From Flectonema sp. DT1601 (Eukaryota; Euglenozoa; Diplonemea; Diplonemida; Diplonemidae), in NCBI GenBank assembly GCA_964019425.1, contig OZ025808.1:124001-188000 (forward strand): DNA of 64,000 nucleotides, written 5' to 3'. Under the pieces are notes generated by a model. It was not told the DNA's origin, made no database searches, and worked only from the letters and a program-made list of their open reading frames with translations. Position numbers and translations under genes: made by a program. Shown here in pieces: positions 54,508-64,000 of the stretch (the stretch's first letter is position 1; each line of letters opens with the position of its first letter).

Positions 54508-55257
54508 TTATTTTTTCCTAATTTTGTCAACAATCTGCTTTTGGTGTTGGGAAAGAGTTTGCATATTATAATCATTTTTATCATTTTCCGCAGGTAACAT
54601 ACTCTGAAGGGTCAAGTAAGTTGTACGAAACACGTCGTCAGACGGTGCCTCAAGAACGAGAGGATAATAATTTACCGACTTCCTAAAATGAATAGTGATT
54701 GTTCTCCAACAACAGGGAAAGTGACTAGGACCAGAAGGTTGTATGGCAGTGATATCGGACCAAAGACGTCGAATGGGATTCTTACCTTTTCTTGAAAGAA
54801 CAATACAATCATTCGGAAATATCTCAACAAGATACTTTATACCTTGAGATCCTTTTCTATGATGTGCAATGAACTCTGCCCCGTCAACAAGCCTTCGGAT
54901 AGAAGACAAGGCGACTGTTGGCGGATGTACTGGCTGCGGTTCATTTACACTGCTTTCTGTTATCTGACGTTCCGTTGGTTTACTTTCTTTTGTTTGTATC
55001 GGTTGTTGTTGTGGTTCTCTCCTTCTTTCAAGGATTCGAACTTTGTTTATTCGTCCTTTGTTGTGGGTATTTTTTAATATTTCATTTTCCTTTAAGTGTG
55101 TGGATCTCAATCTGAGCTCATCCCGCAGCCTTCTTTCAAGTTGCTGTAGTTTTTGATATTCATCAGAAATTCCTTTCATCGCTACTAAGTCATGGATACT
55201 CACAGATTGGATCATTTCTGAGGCACTTGAAAAAGTACATTCGGATACTGTTGTCAT
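54508..55257 (-). CDS. Small PH-like domain protein
   Basis: A single exon of 249 residues starting MTTVSECTFSSASEMIQSVS. The N-terminal half has a charged helix (YQKLQQLERRLRDELRLRST) and a basic, Gln/Pro-rich linker. The C-terminal half (about 118-225) reads as a PH-like fold: LVDGAEFIAHHRKGSQGIKY, LVEIFPNDCIVLSRKGK, IRRLWSDITAIQPSG, WRTITIHFRKSVNYYPLVLE, then a capping helix DDVFRTTYLTLQSML. This is the canonical order of seven strands and a C-terminal helix. Membrane or protein binding is likely; the ligand is unknown. Its fold is comparable to that inferred for 8588-10711, but I see no close sequence similarity. Confidence 0.7.
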   Translation of the reverse strand: MTTVSECTFSSASEMIQSVSIHDLVAMKGISDEYQKLQQLERRLRDELRLRSTHLKENEILKNTHNKGRINKVRILERRREPQQQPIQTKESKPTERQITESSVNEPQPVHPPTVALSSIRRLVDGAEFIAHHRKGSQGIKYLVEIFPNDCIVLSRKGKNPIRRLWSDITAIQPSGPSHFPCCWRTITIHFRKSVNYYPLVLEAPSDDVFRTTYLTLQSMLPAENDKNDYNMQTLSQHQKQIVDKIRKK

Positions 55258-56157
55258 CGTCTATGGATGCATGTTGTTGTTTCTTTGTGTGTATTTCTGG
55301 AAGCTGATTTTAATATTTTATATTCACCAATGCACATGAAGACCATCAGACATTTGATGACGTGAAGCTAACGTTTTGTTTTTTTTGTTTTTTTGTTTTT
55401 TGTGGCTACTCTTGATACCGGGCACAGCGCTGCGTTTAAGCCGCTTGCATTACAACGTCTCGTTTTTTTTTTTTTGTTTTTTTTTTTCTTCTTCTTCTTC
55501 TTTTTCTTTTCGTTTTTCTTTTTTTTATTTTCCTCCCTTCTTTTTTTTTTTTTTTTCTTTTGAAACTAACAAAGTTCAGGCAGTCTGCAACAAGAATGTT
55601 GGCAAGCGCATCCCCTCAGCAAAAAAACTGATTTACGGTTCGTGCGCTAGTGCTGTAACTTTTACTAAACATCTAAAAAGGAAGAGGATTTGGTATATTT
55701 GAATTCTGGCAGCTATCTAAAAGATTATTCATTGCGAGAATATAACAGATGAGCATAACTTTTGCTGTTAATTTTCTACCGTGGAAAATAACGGTGAAGA
55801 CCCCCTTTGAATTCGTATTTGATATTCTTCTCTCACAAGCTAGAAAAGACTTTATTTATTTTTTATTTTTTGTTTTTGTTTTATTTTCCGAATGACCGTT
55901 CAGCATTAGCTGAAAAAGTAATCTCGTGAACAAACCAAATCAAAATATGACAACCAACGTAGAAGGGTAACAGGACTCCACTACCACTAATTAAAGAACG
56001 AGGCGGTAATTTACTTATAGAAAAAGTGTTTGCTAACTCTATCAATAACAATTTCCCTCAATTAAAATATTTGACATTAGAGCCTTACTCGAAAGGTGAG
56101 GTTAGGTCCCGTGTAATTGGGTTTGTAATAGTACGCACTAATCAGAATTATCGAAGC
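55258..56157. other. Intergenic, T-rich
   Basis: No gene seen. T-rich blocks lie at about 55378-55402, 55462-55560 and 55851-55890; open frames across them are Phe-rich artefacts. Confidence 0.6.
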
Positions 56158-57240
56158 TTATGCACCAGCAGCAAGTTTTCTATTCCGTAAAATATTAGTT
56201 ATGTAGTATTCACCTGCTTTGTAGGAGCTGCGAACCATAGGACCAGAAGCAGCGTAGAGGAATCCCATTTTTTCAGCCTCAACTCTCCAGGCGTCAAACT
56301 CATCCGGGTGGACATAGCGAGCGACTTTCATTCGGGTGCGGAGTGGTTGTAAGTATTGTCCTAGAGTAACGCAGTCAACTCCCGCAGTTCTCAAATCTGT
56401 GAGTGTTTGTCTTATTTCATCATCACGTTCACCAAAACCTAACATGATACTTGACTTGGTTAGAACCTTACCAGTTTCCTTTGCCATTTCTAATACTTTC
56501 AGTGACTGGCGGTAGTTTGCACGTCTATCTCTTACTATCGGTGAAGCCCTTTCAACGGCTTCAATGTTGTGAGCAAATACTTCCAGTCCACTTTCTGCGA
56601 CCTTTACGATGTCATCTTTTCTTCCTGAGAAATCACCTGTTAAGCATTCAACAAGGACTTTACCTTCAGTGTGCTTTTTAATTTCAGATATGCATGAAGC
56701 AACATGTTGAGCACCTCCATCTGGTAGATCATCTCTGTCAACCATTGTAAGAACAACGTAATCAACACCTAAACTTTTAACAGATATTGCAGTGCTTACT
56801 GGTTCGTCTACGTCAAGTGGTGGAGGTGCTCTTGATGTTTTTACAGCACAGAATCGACATCCTCTCGTACAGGTGTCACCCATTAACATTATCGTTGCTG
56901 TGGCAGTTTCACTCTCACCACCTCCCCAGCAGTCACCAATATTAGGACACCTTGCTTCCTCGCATACTGTGGCTAGTTTCGAAGCTCTGACGTTACGCTT
57001 TATGTCTTGGTAGTTCTTATTCTCAAGCTTGCCTTTAGCCATTGACAGTTTCAACCATGGAGGAAGACGCTCCTTTCTGAATGGTTTTTTCTTCCTCGCG
57101 ACAAGTGGTTTACCTGTCGCTTCACTCTCCATGAAGTCTTCCAGATCTGGACCTTTTGACACATTAGTTTTGAAAGACTCAAGGTTAAACTTACCGTCTA
57201 CAGCTACGCTGCACCAACGGGCACACTGCTTTCGCAACAT
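56158..57240 (-). CDS. LIAS: Lipoyl synthase, mitochondrial
   Basis: A single exon of 360 residues, the usual length for LipA/LIAS. The enzyme is a radical SAM protein that inserts two sulfurs into octanoyl groups on H protein and 2-oxoacid dehydrogenase E2 subunits. Both iron-sulfur motifs are intact: the auxiliary-cluster [13 protein letters not shown] (CX4CX5C type) and the radical [13 protein letters not shown] (CX3CX2C). The conserved C-terminal [10 protein letters not shown] supplies the Ser that ligates the auxiliary cluster. The N-terminus ([19 protein letters not shown]) looks like a mitochondrial presequence. TATA-like or other promoter signals are not evident; CTAACTTAACCAG lies about 20 bases before the ATG. 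This is the most secure assignment in the window. Confidence 0.97.
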   Translation of the reverse strand: MLRKQCARWCSVAVDGKFNLESFKTNVSKGPDLEDFMESEATGKPLVARKKKPFRKERLPPWLKLSMAKGKLENKNYQDIKRNVRASKLATVCEEARCPNIGDCWGGGESETATATIMLMGDTCTRGCRFCAVKTSRAPPPLDVDEPVSTAISVKSLGVDYVVLTMVDRDDLPDGGAQHVASCISEIKKHTEGKVLVECLTGDFSGRKDDIVKVAESGLEVFAHNIEAVERASPIVRDRRANYRQSLKVLEMAKETGKVLTKSSIMLGFGERDDEIRQTLTDLRTAGVDCVTLGQYLQPLRTRMKVARYVHPDEFDAWRVEAEKMGFLYAASGPMVRSSYKAGEYYITNILRNRKLAAGA

Positions 57241-57584
57241 TTTACTTGTGTTGGAGATCTGGTTAAGTTAGACTTTAGGACAACATAAACAACTAAATGA
57301 TAATAACAGATACAGGACAGAGCTCTAGTAAAACACAGAGGAGGTTGTGTTATTCAAACCTCGAAAGAAAACAGTAAAGTATGTTTTGCATACTTACAAC
57401 AATCAAATCAGAACAGTAACTTAAATAAACGAAGATGTACAGTCTCAGTACAGTCTCAATTGTGGTTGTATTGCCAACAGACTCGTCTCAGTCTGTGTAG
57501 TGTATTCAGGTTCAGATGTCAAAGTCTTGTTAGGCTTTCCGAATCGACCGTCTACATAAACCACACTGTGATCAACCTGACATG
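57241..57584. other. Short intergenic region
   Basis: 344 bases; no gene or repeat recognised. Confidence 0.6.
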
Positions 57585-58466
57585 TTACGTGTATCGCATC
57601 TGTCGGGGTGGCATTTTAGCAAGTTGATTGAGCCTTCGGGATAGTACCTCCTCGTGATTACTTTTAGCTTGCAGTTCAGCTTTTAGTCGACGAATTTCAG
57701 AATGCAGAGACGAGTCACTCGTAGTTGGAGGAATAGGAGAAGGTGATTTTGATACAACTTTCTTCTTTGATGGGTCTCGTGAGGGGGACTTTGATCCTCT
57801 TCGACCCGCCCCGGATTGCTTAACTACCAACTCAGCAATTTCTTTCATCTTTTCTTCAATGGCAGTATGAAATTGAGGATCTGGTGATCCTTCTCTCGCT
57901 GTATCGAGTAGCCGATCAATTTGCTTTTGCATGGCAGACTTGACTCTTTCATCCTCAGCTTTGATTGATTGGTGTCGAGTTATTTCTTGTTGAAGAAGTT
58001 TAATTTCTTCGTAAGCATCAGATAATTCCCTTCTAAGATGTTCTACCTGTCCAACAGGTGAAGGTAATGAATGATGAGCTGCATAGTTCGGATGTGGAGA
58101 AGGCTGCATATGGTTTGGTACAGAAACATGAACTGGTTGTATTCCACTAGTAATGTGATAATTATTACCTGGAGAAGTTGGTAATGAACTTCCAATCAAT
58201 TCCTTTAAGGAATCCTGCTGTTGTTGAAACATCAGTTCCATCGCTTTGATATTCGAAGTATGCGTCGCAGCTATTCCTCCCAAGTCTCTTCTAACTCTTG
58301 AATTTTGCAACTCGGAAAGTTGTTTTTTTAGTCTTCGGTTACGCTCGACTTCTTCTTCCTCAATTCCAGTAATTTGATCGATCATTTCATCATTTGATGC
58401 TGTTGTGTGCCCTCCGGTAGCAAGTGATGCCAGTTGTTTGCGACTTTGTTCCCAACTTTGAACCAT
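57585..58466 (-). CDS. Coiled-coil protein of unknown function
   Basis: 293 residues from MVQSWEQSRKQLASLATGGH. Four helical segments separated by linkers: about 38-62 (EEEEVERNRRLKKQLSELQN), 70-92, 145-190 (HLRRELSDAYEEIKLLQQEI) and 262-288 (LHSEIRRLKAELQAKSNHEE). A basic Ser/Pro-rich region lies between the last two (SKSPSRDPSKKKVVSKSPSP). It is probably a microtubule- or centrosome-type structural protein by composition only. A CT-rich acceptor (TTTTCTTTCCCTATCAG) ends about 10 bases before the ATG. A GTAAGT donor-like site sits about 180 bases further upstream, so a 5'-UTR intron containing a repeat copy (58500-58546) is plausible. Confidence 0.65.
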   Translation of the reverse strand: MVQSWEQSRKQLASLATGGHTTASNDEMIDQITGIEEEEVERNRRLKKQLSELQNSRVRRDLGGIAATHTSNIKAMELMFQQQQDSLKELIGSSLPTSPGNNYHITSGIQPVHVSVPNHMQPSPHPNYAAHHSLPSPVGQVEHLRRELSDAYEEIKLLQQEITRHQSIKAEDERVKSAMQKQIDRLLDTAREGSPDPQFHTAIEEKMKEIAELVVKQSGAGRRGSKSPSRDPSKKKVVSKSPSPIPPTTSDSSLHSEIRRLKAELQAKSNHEEVLSRRLNQLAKMPPRQMRYT

Positions 58467-58710
58467 AACAGGTATTGCTGATAGGGAAAGAAAATGAGAA
58501 GGGGGTAATTTGATACTGTATTTTCAAGCTCAAAGGAACAACAATTTCTCCGACAATCTTGACTGTCTAAGGGGGTAACTTGATGGGGGAAAAAAAAAAA
58601 AAATAGCTCACCCTTCCAAGTATCTTTGTTGACCCCCACTTACATATTTCTGCTGATGTCAAAGAGGCTGCTATAAATAAAAAACAATCATCAGAAACAA
58701 TAAAGAGATT

Positions 58711-58742
<32 letters not shown>

Positions 58743-59577
58743 CCGTGTTGCAATACAACAACAGAAAAAACCGCATGGAGAGCCGACACAACAAGATTAA
58801 GAACTGCTAGACGTGTTGTAAGAAAACAAAGAGCACTACAACAGCGGCACCCGTAAACACAAGTTCAAAAGGGACTTATTATTTTTATTTTATTTTTTTC
58901 TTGCTTATAATAATAATACTACACCAAGAACCTCACGGCATGCAAAGATATGATATTGAAATTTAAATCAAAATAAGTATCATTGCAATTTCAACGGGGT
59001 TCGTGGGAATTAAATTTTAACTTTCAAATGTACCTCTAAGGAACATGCAAAGAATGGATAGCAATTAAATCCAGCGGGGATGGCGGGTGGTGTAAAAAAT
59101 AAAAAAAATAAAAAATCGGACTTTCACCAACAAAAAGATCTGAAGAAGCGCTCCGCTATTTTTTTCTATTAATTTTTTTTTTGTTTTTGTTGAACAAGAT
59201 TTATTAGCGATCGAGAATATTTGTTCAGCGACAACGACGATTCCTTTTATGGTAGTCCACGGTGAGAAAGGAAAGGGACAAAACTGAAAAGAAAAACAAT
59301 AAATAAAGTCCTCAAGCGATGTGCTTTGAGGGGACAACGCTACACCTCATAAAGTAGACTCCAACAGACAGGCACCGCACAGTGCCTGGAACTGTTTTCA
59401 CCAAGACAATATGTTCGGTAACGCCATTGAGTGAAATTAAAATGAAGAAAAAAAAATAGAAATTGGCAGCAAAAAAGAGGAACGATAAAATGGGGAATTG
59501 ATGGAGGGAGATTTTGATAATTCTTTTCTTCTGTTTAACTCACTCTCACACAGTTTCAACTTAGATTATGGTATCTT
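58467..59577. other. Intergenic; 5' leader and repeat copy
   Basis: No gene seen. It contains the dispersed repeat at 58500-58546, a second AAGGGGGTAACTTGAT at about 58568, a T-run at about 58711-58742 and A/T-rich DNA. Confidence 0.55.
58500..58546 (+). repeat. Dispersed GGGGGT...GATACTGTATT repeat, copy 2
   Basis: GATACTGTATTTTCAAGCTC followed by AAAGGAACAACAATT matches 54407-54453. It lies just upstream of the coding start at 58466, within a likely 5'-UTR intron. The head motif AAGGGGGTAA-TTGAT is repeated directly 67 bases on. Confidence 0.6.
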
Positions 59578-62521
59578 CTATGGGTGGTGGGGGTTGACGA
59601 ACTTACACTCAGAGCTGTCCTCAATGCATTTAACAAAGAGGTGCGAGTTGTCTGGGGTGATCATAGCAGCGTCGAACGATGGTGGCATAGTTCCATCAAG
59701 CTCACTCCACGCCATAGTGATTCCAAGCATCATGTTTAAGTTTGTCTTTTGGTACATAACCTGCATCGATTTTCCATTACCTACTCCACTTACAATGTCG
59801 AACTTCATGTACACACCTCCGTATGTCTGAACGTGAGCGCTCCAGATCTGAGTTCCGTTCTGGTACATGAATGTAACACTTGGAGTGAAGAAGATATCCC
59901 ATTCACCAGCTACGTAGTCGTTTCTGATTTGGAATCCTCTCCAGTATCCGAGAAGCTCATTTGGTGGAGTTGGATGAGGGTTGATACAGAAGGCTTCACA
60001 ATCCTTCATGGTTTGCTTTCCACCAACAACACATTTGAGAGAAGTAAAGTTGCACTGGTACTTGTACTCAACTGGTGGACTTGGAGGGCTTGGTGGTGAA
60101 GGAGGGGAAGGTGGGGAAGGTGGAGTTGGTGGCACAGGTGGACCTGGAGGTGTTGGAGGACCAGGTGGAGTAGGAGGTCCAGGTGGGGTTGGTGGCCCAG
60201 GTGGGGTTGGTCCTGGGCAACTTGCAGTAGAGTACGAACCATCACAAACGAATGGTTCAATTCCAAGAGCTGTTCCGGCACAGTTAGTACCCTCAGTACC
60301 GTCCTGTTTAGTTTACATTTGTTTTATTAAGTTCGATACTACCACAGTGACTAATGCTAATCAAAGAAAGAAGAAATCATAACATACCTGGTAACGGACC
60401 TTGCTGCTGCACCATCCGCAGATCTTGCTGGAAGCAAGACAAGCCTGTTTGTTTGTTTGATAATTGATATTCTAAAAGATTAACCAGATTGATGAGAGAA
60501 TCTATAGAACATACCTGACAACTGGTTCCGTGTTGCATACAAGGATCGTAGACGAGTTCGTGGACAGAACGAGGTGCTCCAAAGTGTGGAAGAATATCGG
60601 TTCTGCCACCCAAAGCAGAGAGAGACTGCATCTTGAAGTGGCATGCCTGACTCAAACACTTGGCCAAAACGAAAACGGTCTGTCCGGCAGTAGTCATAGC
60701 AGTGCTTACCGAAATAGGAGCTGCGCCACCTGGTGCACTCAGTGCGAACTCTCCGAAGGTAGTTTCCGCACCAACACCCTCTTGCTGGAAGATAGCCTTC
60801 ACCATCTGACCCTTTCCTTTACCAACAGTGACAATAATCTCAACGGTGTTATCTGGTGAGGTCTTAACATTTCCCTGAAGGAGGATTCCAACCTTCGATG
60901 TGATGGTGACGTTAGTGTTTCCGAACAACACATCGTACTCGCCAACTGTGTAGTTGTTTTGAATGTACAAACCTCTCCAGAGACCCTTCAAGTTTGATGG
61001 AGGTCCAGGAGTTGGTGGAGGCATCACACATTTCTTCTCACAGTCGTTCTTCGTTGGAACTGCTGGTGGTGGGGAACCAGCAGGAACTTCAACACACTTG
61101 TAGGTGTCATCACACTTCCAGTAAGGTGCTGGCTTCTGACAGTTCGTTTCACAAGAAGTCTTGTTTCTGTAACCCTGACCTGGAGGGACAGCAACACACT
61201 GCCAGTCACTGTTACAGAAGTAGTTAGTAACACATCCTAATTCACATCTATCTTTTGATGTTCCTTTACTTGGAGGGACTGGGTTACACTTTAAGTTAGT
61301 TGCGTTACATTGCCAAGCTGGAACACAAAGCTCCTTGCAAAGGGTTTCGTTTGCAATTCCGTGACCCGGTGGACCAGCCTTGCAAGTTAAATCATCCTGA
61401 CAGGTGTATGAAGTACGGCAGAAAGCATCACATGTTGCCTTTGTGGTTCCGTTCTTAGCACCAGGGTTACACTTCAAAGTGTGGATGTCACATGCCCAGT
61501 TGGCCTGACAGTTTTCTTCGCACTTCTCCAGACTGGTGGCACCTGGAGTGCTTGCGTTTGCTGCAATGCAAGTCAGGTTTTTGTTGCAGACGTAGAATCC
61601 GAGACAGGCAGCATCACAAGCGGTCTTGTTTAAGTCACCTCCCGGAATACATTTAAATGTTGAGAGGTTACATTTGAATCCAGTAGGTGGACTTGGTGGT
61701 GGAGGAGCGATGTGACAGGTTTGGTTACAAACCAAAAGGGAACCGGATCCTGGAGTACCTGGAGGAACCTGATGGCAAACACCAGTGTCGGTGTCACACT
61801 TGTAAACCTTAGCAGCTGGTGGTGGTGGTGGAAGTGGTGGTGCAGGTGGTGCTGGTGGAGCAGGTGGAGATGGATGTGGAGGAGGAGTTGGAGCTGGCGG
61901 AGGAGTTGGTGGACCAGGTGGTGGAGGAACCTTGCACATCGATTCACAAATTTCCTTTGAGGTAGCACCAGAAGTACCTGGTGGTACGACCTTACACTTG
62001 TAGTTTGCCTCGCATTTGTACACCTGACCAGTTGGAGTTGGTGCTGGTGGAGCAGGTGGCGGAGGAAGAACACATCCAGCAATACAGGCTTCTTTTGGTA
62101 CTCCCTTACCAATTCCAGCAGGCTTACAAGTTCCAGTCGCTACTTCACACTCCCATCCAGAACCAGCTGGCGCTGGAGGACCTGGTGGTGCAGGTGCAGT
62201 GCATTGAGCGAGACACTCAGCGAGAGTAGCTCCAGACCCAGGGGTGGTTTTTTCACACTTGTAGGTATCCTTGTCACAAACGTATCCAGCAATGCATTCT
62301 TCCGTTGAGTAAATTCCACTGCAGGTGAATGGAATTCCAGACTTTGGTCCAACACACTGCGTACCAATGTGACCACCACTGTAAATAACCTTCGTAGAGC
62401 ACCAACCACAGTCATGTGGAGAATCAACACAGGACAAACAATCTCCAATAGGCGTACATGGATCAGTATTGTTGCTTAGAGCCATGGCCGATGTGGCCAT
62501 AGCGAATAAAAGATACTTCAT
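59578..62521 (-). CDS. Secreted PSI-domain / Cys-repeat / Pro-rich protein with internal duplication, three exons
   Basis: Exons 62521-60515, 60444-60388 and 60303-59578 (introns of 70 and 84 bases, donors GTATGT, acceptors ACAG) give 929 residues. The signal peptide is MKYLLFAMATSAMALSNN. A PSI domain follows (CTPIGDCLSCVDSPHDCGWC), then about 11 units of the pattern Y/W-x-C-x5-C-x-P-P-G-x(n)-C-x3-C, each about 30 residues with Pro-rich spacers. The first unique domain is LKGLWRGLYIQNNYTVGEYD (about 545-655). The second half repeats the plan: a PSI domain rebuilt exactly by the 57-base exon (ACLASSKICGWCSSKVRYQ), a long PPTPPGPP/PPSPPSPP stalk, one Cys unit, and LLGYWRGFQIRNDYVAGEWD. So this is an ancient two-fold duplication. 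Many N-glycosylation sequons are present and no membrane anchor is visible. It is likely a cell-surface or extracellular matrix protein. Confidence 0.85.
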
Positions 62522-64000
62522 CTTATTTGACCTGAGGGGGGTGTAATTTAGTAGGTTATAACAAGACAGAGGAATAGTTTTTTATAATTGAACTCTTGCT
62601 GTGTCACATTGTTCATGATTTGATTACTGATTTGAGATAAAAGTGAGACAACAAATACATAATTCAACATCTAATAGTCATTCTTATGAAATCAAGTTAC
62701 TGAAACACGATAATCGTTATTTTAATTTTTTTTTTTTACCTCTTTCGTCTATAAAATGACGAACTTAAAGTTGTAAAAAAACATTTTTTTAAAAAAAAAA
62801 AAAATAAAAAATGTTTGTAACTTTATAAGCTAGTTATGGGAAAAGGAAAAAATGGATGCTAAGACAAAAACAAAAACAAAAAAAGAGAAGGGAAAGGGGG
62901 AGGAGGAATGGGTAACACAGATCCATCATTTATTTTGTTTTATTCGTTGATTTGTAATTTGAGTTGGAAATATACGAATCAAATCAATTTTCCAACATAT
63001 TTCTTGCGTGAATTTGAAATCAAAAAAAAGAACTACATCAGTCAAAATTATTTTTTACGACCAAAAAAAAACACTGCCTGAGCAAGGTTGCACAATGTGT
63101 TACTTTTGCTCGATTCTTTTTTTTTTTTTGAAACTGGGACCGAATGGTTCTCAAAGCAAGTCCAAAAAGACTGGTAGTAACAACCTTGTGTCTCTTTTTT
63201 TCCGCAGTTCTGATAGAGGGAGTCACCACCAAGCCTTTCGGTCAGCAGCAGCTTCTCTATAGAACTTGTGATGGTTTTCACCATCGTGCCTTCTAGAATA
63301 CATTGGCATGTGTGTAGCTCAGACGAGTCTGATAACTACTGTCAAGGTAGAACCTCCGATTAGTTTTTTAGTTTTAGTACTTGTCAACAGCTGAGCTGAT
63401 TTAGTGAACTGCAAAATCTCTTTTCTCGATTTAGGTGACAAGTATGTGATGCCAACCTCCCGATTTCGGACGAAAATGTACCGAACGATGTGGAGCATTA
63501 AAATGCCGCTTCGATCGAAATTTGTACTATTTTTGTTTTTGAAAAAACATTTTATTGTCCAGAATTCGGTCGCAAATATAATTTTTACTGATATACGAAA
63601 TGAAATGAAACAATGGAGGGGCTGAAACTGTAACAAAACCCATCTGCCTTGAGTTCAAGACAGAAGGGTTCCCCTAGTGACAATACGAGCAAAGTGAGCA
63701 AAAGCAAAAGCAAAAAGAGAAAAAAAAAGAAGAAAAAAAAAGGCTAAGAACGCTTTCGCGTAATGGAGATAGATATCAGTTTGTTATAAAATAGAGCCAA
63801 GACAAGATGTTTAAAAAAGAAAATTATAAAAACAAAAAAAATTAAAAAAAAGAAAAAATTTAAACAAAAAAAACAAAAACAAAAAACACATTGTTGTAGT
63901 TTCCATTTAACATCGTGTAATAAGTAGTTTTAGGCCTCCAATTTGGGCCTTCGCAGTTAGGGATATTAATTTCAATAGAACGTGAGGGGGGGAAAAAAAA
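62522..64000. other. Right-edge non-coding region
   Basis: No gene supported. A block at about 63150-63500 is less AT-rich than its surroundings and has short minus-strand frames, but I could not assemble a convincing exon set. The remainder is A-rich with runs at about 62790-62803 and 63720-63740. Confidence 0.5.
62532..62560 (-). promoter_or_regulatory. Acceptor-like site before the secreted PSI protein
   Basis: Minus strand CTACTAAATTACACCCCCCTCAG ends about 10 bases before the ATG. A branch-site-like CTACTAA, a C-run and CAG make it the best-formed 3' splice site near any start codon here. Confidence 0.45.

Noticed and set aside
63048-63636. Possible exons on the minus strand near the right edge
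   Set aside because: The region is less AT-rich and has short frames, but I could not find donor, acceptor and phase that join them, nor any known motif.
1-64000. CRISPR arrays, bacterial operons, ribosomal RNA genes
   Set aside because: No regularly spaced identical repeats, no Shine-Dalgarno pattern and no rRNA sequence were seen; the gene content is eukaryotic.

Overview
This is nuclear DNA from a unicellular eukaryote that I could not place in a named group. It is AT-rich and uses the standard code, with TAA, TAG and TGA all ending genes. It carries short GT-AG introns and is full of A and T homopolymers of 15-39 bases. All 19 genes I can support lie on the minus strand, so the window reads from its right end to its left. 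One-strand gene arrays, plus a plausible splice acceptor just upstream of many start codons, recall the polycistronic, trans-spliced genomes of Euglenozoa. That link is an inference; I saw no spliced-leader gene.

Layout in transcription order. 62.5-50.1 kb holds a secreted PSI/Cys-repeat protein, a coiled-coil protein, mitochondrial lipoyl synthase, a small PH-like protein, a TSNAXIP1-like coiled-coil protein and a single-pass surface protein. 50-40 kb is a 10-kb gene-free island with dispersed hairpin repeats, one DNA transposon relic with terminal inverted repeats and one copy of a structured RNA-like element. 40.0-35.1 kb holds an IF1-like ATP synthase inhibitor, an unknown beta-rich protein, a membrane cytochrome b5-like protein and a Rab escort protein. 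34.9-29.4 kb holds a NOT1 (CCR4-NOT scaffold) gene fused at its N-terminus to two pseudokinase domains and a RING-like zinc module. 27-19 kb holds an unknown protein and a four-domain voltage-gated cation channel. 18.5-12.7 kb holds a multidomain ubiquitin/Cdc48 adaptor (UBA, inactive E2, UFD1, UBX, CUE) and a poly-Q protein with SHOCT, RanBP2 zinc finger, discoidin and ubiquitin-like domains. 10.7-0 kb holds a PH-like coiled-coil protein, an IQ/coiled-coil/Ig-like-repeat/PDZ-like cytoskeletal candidate, a Ser/Arg-rich protein and the start of an unknown gene.

Several neighbouring open reading frames are exons of one gene. I joined them where donor, acceptor and reading phase all agreed, giving 15 introns in seven genes. 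The novel observations are the pseudokinase-RING-NOT1 fusion, the one-chain UFD1/UBX/E2-variant adaptor, the channel's Asp-Asp-Asp-Glu pore ring, and a repeated element with a conserved long stem that ends in a T-run.
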